DNA of 56,051 nucleotides, taken from Fragilaria crotonensis. Taxonomy: Eukaryota; Bacillariophyta; Fragilariophyceae; Fragilariales; Fragilariaceae. This document shows, piece after piece, positions 54,803-56,051 of the stretch. The stretch's first letter is position 1, and each line of letters starts with the position of its first letter. The stretch covers positions 1-56,051 of the forward strand of contig JAKSYS010000402.1 in the NCBI GenBank assembly GCA_022925895.1. The letters run 5' to 3'. The notes beneath the pieces are model-generated. The model had not been told where the DNA came from, did no database searches, and saw nothing but the letters and a program-made list of their open reading frames with translations. A program made the translations under genes and the position numbers.

Positions 54803-55895
54803 CGACCCGGGACATCCGGAATTTACTCTACAAGGAGTTACGGGTTAATGCAATAACGGCAATATTTGAGTTGCTAAATATTATTCAGCCTTCAATACAT
54901 GTATAACGCGCGCGCCATTTGTGCCTTGGCTTGCTCTCGGGGAGGCATGGCGTGCTTACCATCGCATTCTTCTCATGGAAATTCCTAGAAAACAAAATTG
55001 ACAAAATCTTCTCACCAACCCATGATTTCTTCTTCCAGGAAACGTCTTCTCCGGAATTCCTTCTCGTAGAAGATTTTTGTGTGAAAGCGACAGTTTACTG
55101 TTGTGTTGCGTTCTGTCCACATGGCTGTATCTGTTCATACTTCATACTAGCTAGAGAGGTCCGGGCTGGTGTAAATACGATACAAATTTCCCTATTTAAC
55201 CCCAGTACCGGATCTGAGCCCAACGGTCTGTTCAAAGTGAAACGGGACTCGCATGGTATGTGTGGCTGGTAAATGGCTTTCGTAGAGCGCTACGTACCAT
55301 CCTCGCTAGTTTTCGGTTTCTTGTGCTTTTCGTGAACAACAAATGTCCGTGTACTTGACCATTTTTGCAAACAACAAAATTGACAAATTCTTCTCATGGA
55401 ATTTTCCTGGATACACTTTCTTCTTACGAATGCCATCAAAATTGTCGGCTGACCGGCTCGCATGCATTGAGTGACGCCAGCCATACTTAATGACGTTACA
55501 ATTAAAACGGTTGTATAACCGAATATATCTAGTCCATGTAACTCTAAAACGGAGAATGGTTTCGGGTGTAAGAAGGAATTCCGGATGTCCCCGGTGGTCG
55601 GACACTGCAGGCTGCTGGAGAGAAGGTATTGGTACGGTATAAAACCTGCAGTATAATACCTCCGGTAGCGGTGGTAACCTTTTATCAAACCCTGCGCCGT
55701 ATCACGTATCATTCAATCATTATACTCATATATGTAGTAATCCTTTATATTTCACATGATACTACTGTACTGGGATTATATGAATTTCACTATTATGAAT
55801 ATCATGAATCATGAATTGTCTCATGGAAACGTTTTGGTGACCAGGACGGCGTGTGTGACGTCGGCATACTACCGTATTTCACGGAGATTTGTATG

Positions 55896-55948
55896 CCCAC
55901 CAAATGTTCATCGAGGGGTTCCGGAACATCCCACCAAATTTTCATCGA
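55896..55948. repeat. Short direct repeat
   Basis: CCCACCAAATGTTCATCGA (55896-55914) and CCCACCAAATTTTCATCGA (55930-55948) match at 18 of 19 positions. Confidence 0.8.
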
Positions 55949-56051
55949 AAATGTCAGATGGATAAAGGGAATCCGTGAAAAATTTATGTCGGGCTGACTA
56001 CGGAAAAAAAGGAAAATGAATATTTAAACTCGTCTTCTGATCATTAGAGTT

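Larger units (their letters stand above)
52434..56051. other. 3.6 kb without recognised gene, holding repeats
   Basis: Short frames on both strands show no domain. The segment is rich in GTAC and AGTACT words at 52610-52700 and 53820-53890, contains the hAT-type MITE and the larger inverted-repeat pair, and near the end has a short direct repeat. Confidence 0.55.

Noticed and set aside
1-56051. tRNA or rRNA genes
   Set aside because: I looked for cloverleaf-like segments and rRNA landmarks by eye and found none; a covariance-model search would be more sensitive.

Overview
The window looks like nuclear DNA of a diatom, probably a pennate one. This is inferred from several features: heat-shock-factor genes with a short GT-AG intron, two precursors with plastid presequences of the heterokont type (cleavage context A-F or AFAP), small introns elsewhere, and a Ty1/copia retrotransposon. 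No ribosomal RNA or tRNA gene was recognised. The species cannot be named from sequence alone.

Layout. 1-24.7 kb is host DNA: a heat shock factor (HSF) gene (1.3-2.9 kb); a broken secreted-type reading frame (4.6-5.7 kb, minus); an HSF copy with many frame breaks (6.9-7.9 kb); about 7 kb without an intact gene; a leucine-rich-repeat gene (14.9-16.2 kb) convergent with a 3-hydroxyacyl-CoA dehydratase family gene (16.2-16.9 kb, minus); a Rieske-fold plastid protein (minus) divergent from a plastid methyltransferase-like gene (18.0-20.6 kb); and a tandem-domain berberine-bridge-type flavoprotein (21.4-24.4 kb).

24702-48969 is one 24.27 kb mobile-element complex. The outer unit is a Ty1/copia element with 898-bp LTRs that differ at three positions. 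It has a perfect 5-bp target duplication (GAATT), a candidate primer site, a polypurine tract and gag-protease-integrase-RT-RNase H modules in many broken frames. It also has about 4 kb of extra coding-like sequence between the 5' LTR and gag. Inside its gag, at 31454-43709, sits a 12.26 kb DNA transposon with imperfect terminal inverted repeats and a 2-bp (CA) duplication. Removing it with one CA brings the two gag halves back into the same frame. It carries a zinc-finger reading frame, a Plavaka-type (CACTA superfamily) transposase with a D-D-E set, an unknown 364-aa protein, a large protein with what looks like an Fe(II)/2-oxoglutarate dioxygenase core, and an unknown 558-aa protein. The last two are transcribed divergently from a spacer holding a small family of hairpin-forming repeats. 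This transposon with its dioxygenase-like passenger is the most interesting thing here.

49-56 kb is host DNA again: a RING-like membrane-anchored protein whose start lies 221 bp downstream of the 3' LTR, convergent with a two-exon polyamine aminopropyltransferase; then 3.6 kb without a recognised gene, holding a 473-bp hAT-type MITE with a perfect 8-bp target duplication, inside a larger pair of inverted repeats.

Frame breaks are common in the mobile elements and the second HSF, and rare in the other host genes. That points to real decay rather than a uniform assembly error rate, but read-level checking is needed to separate the two.
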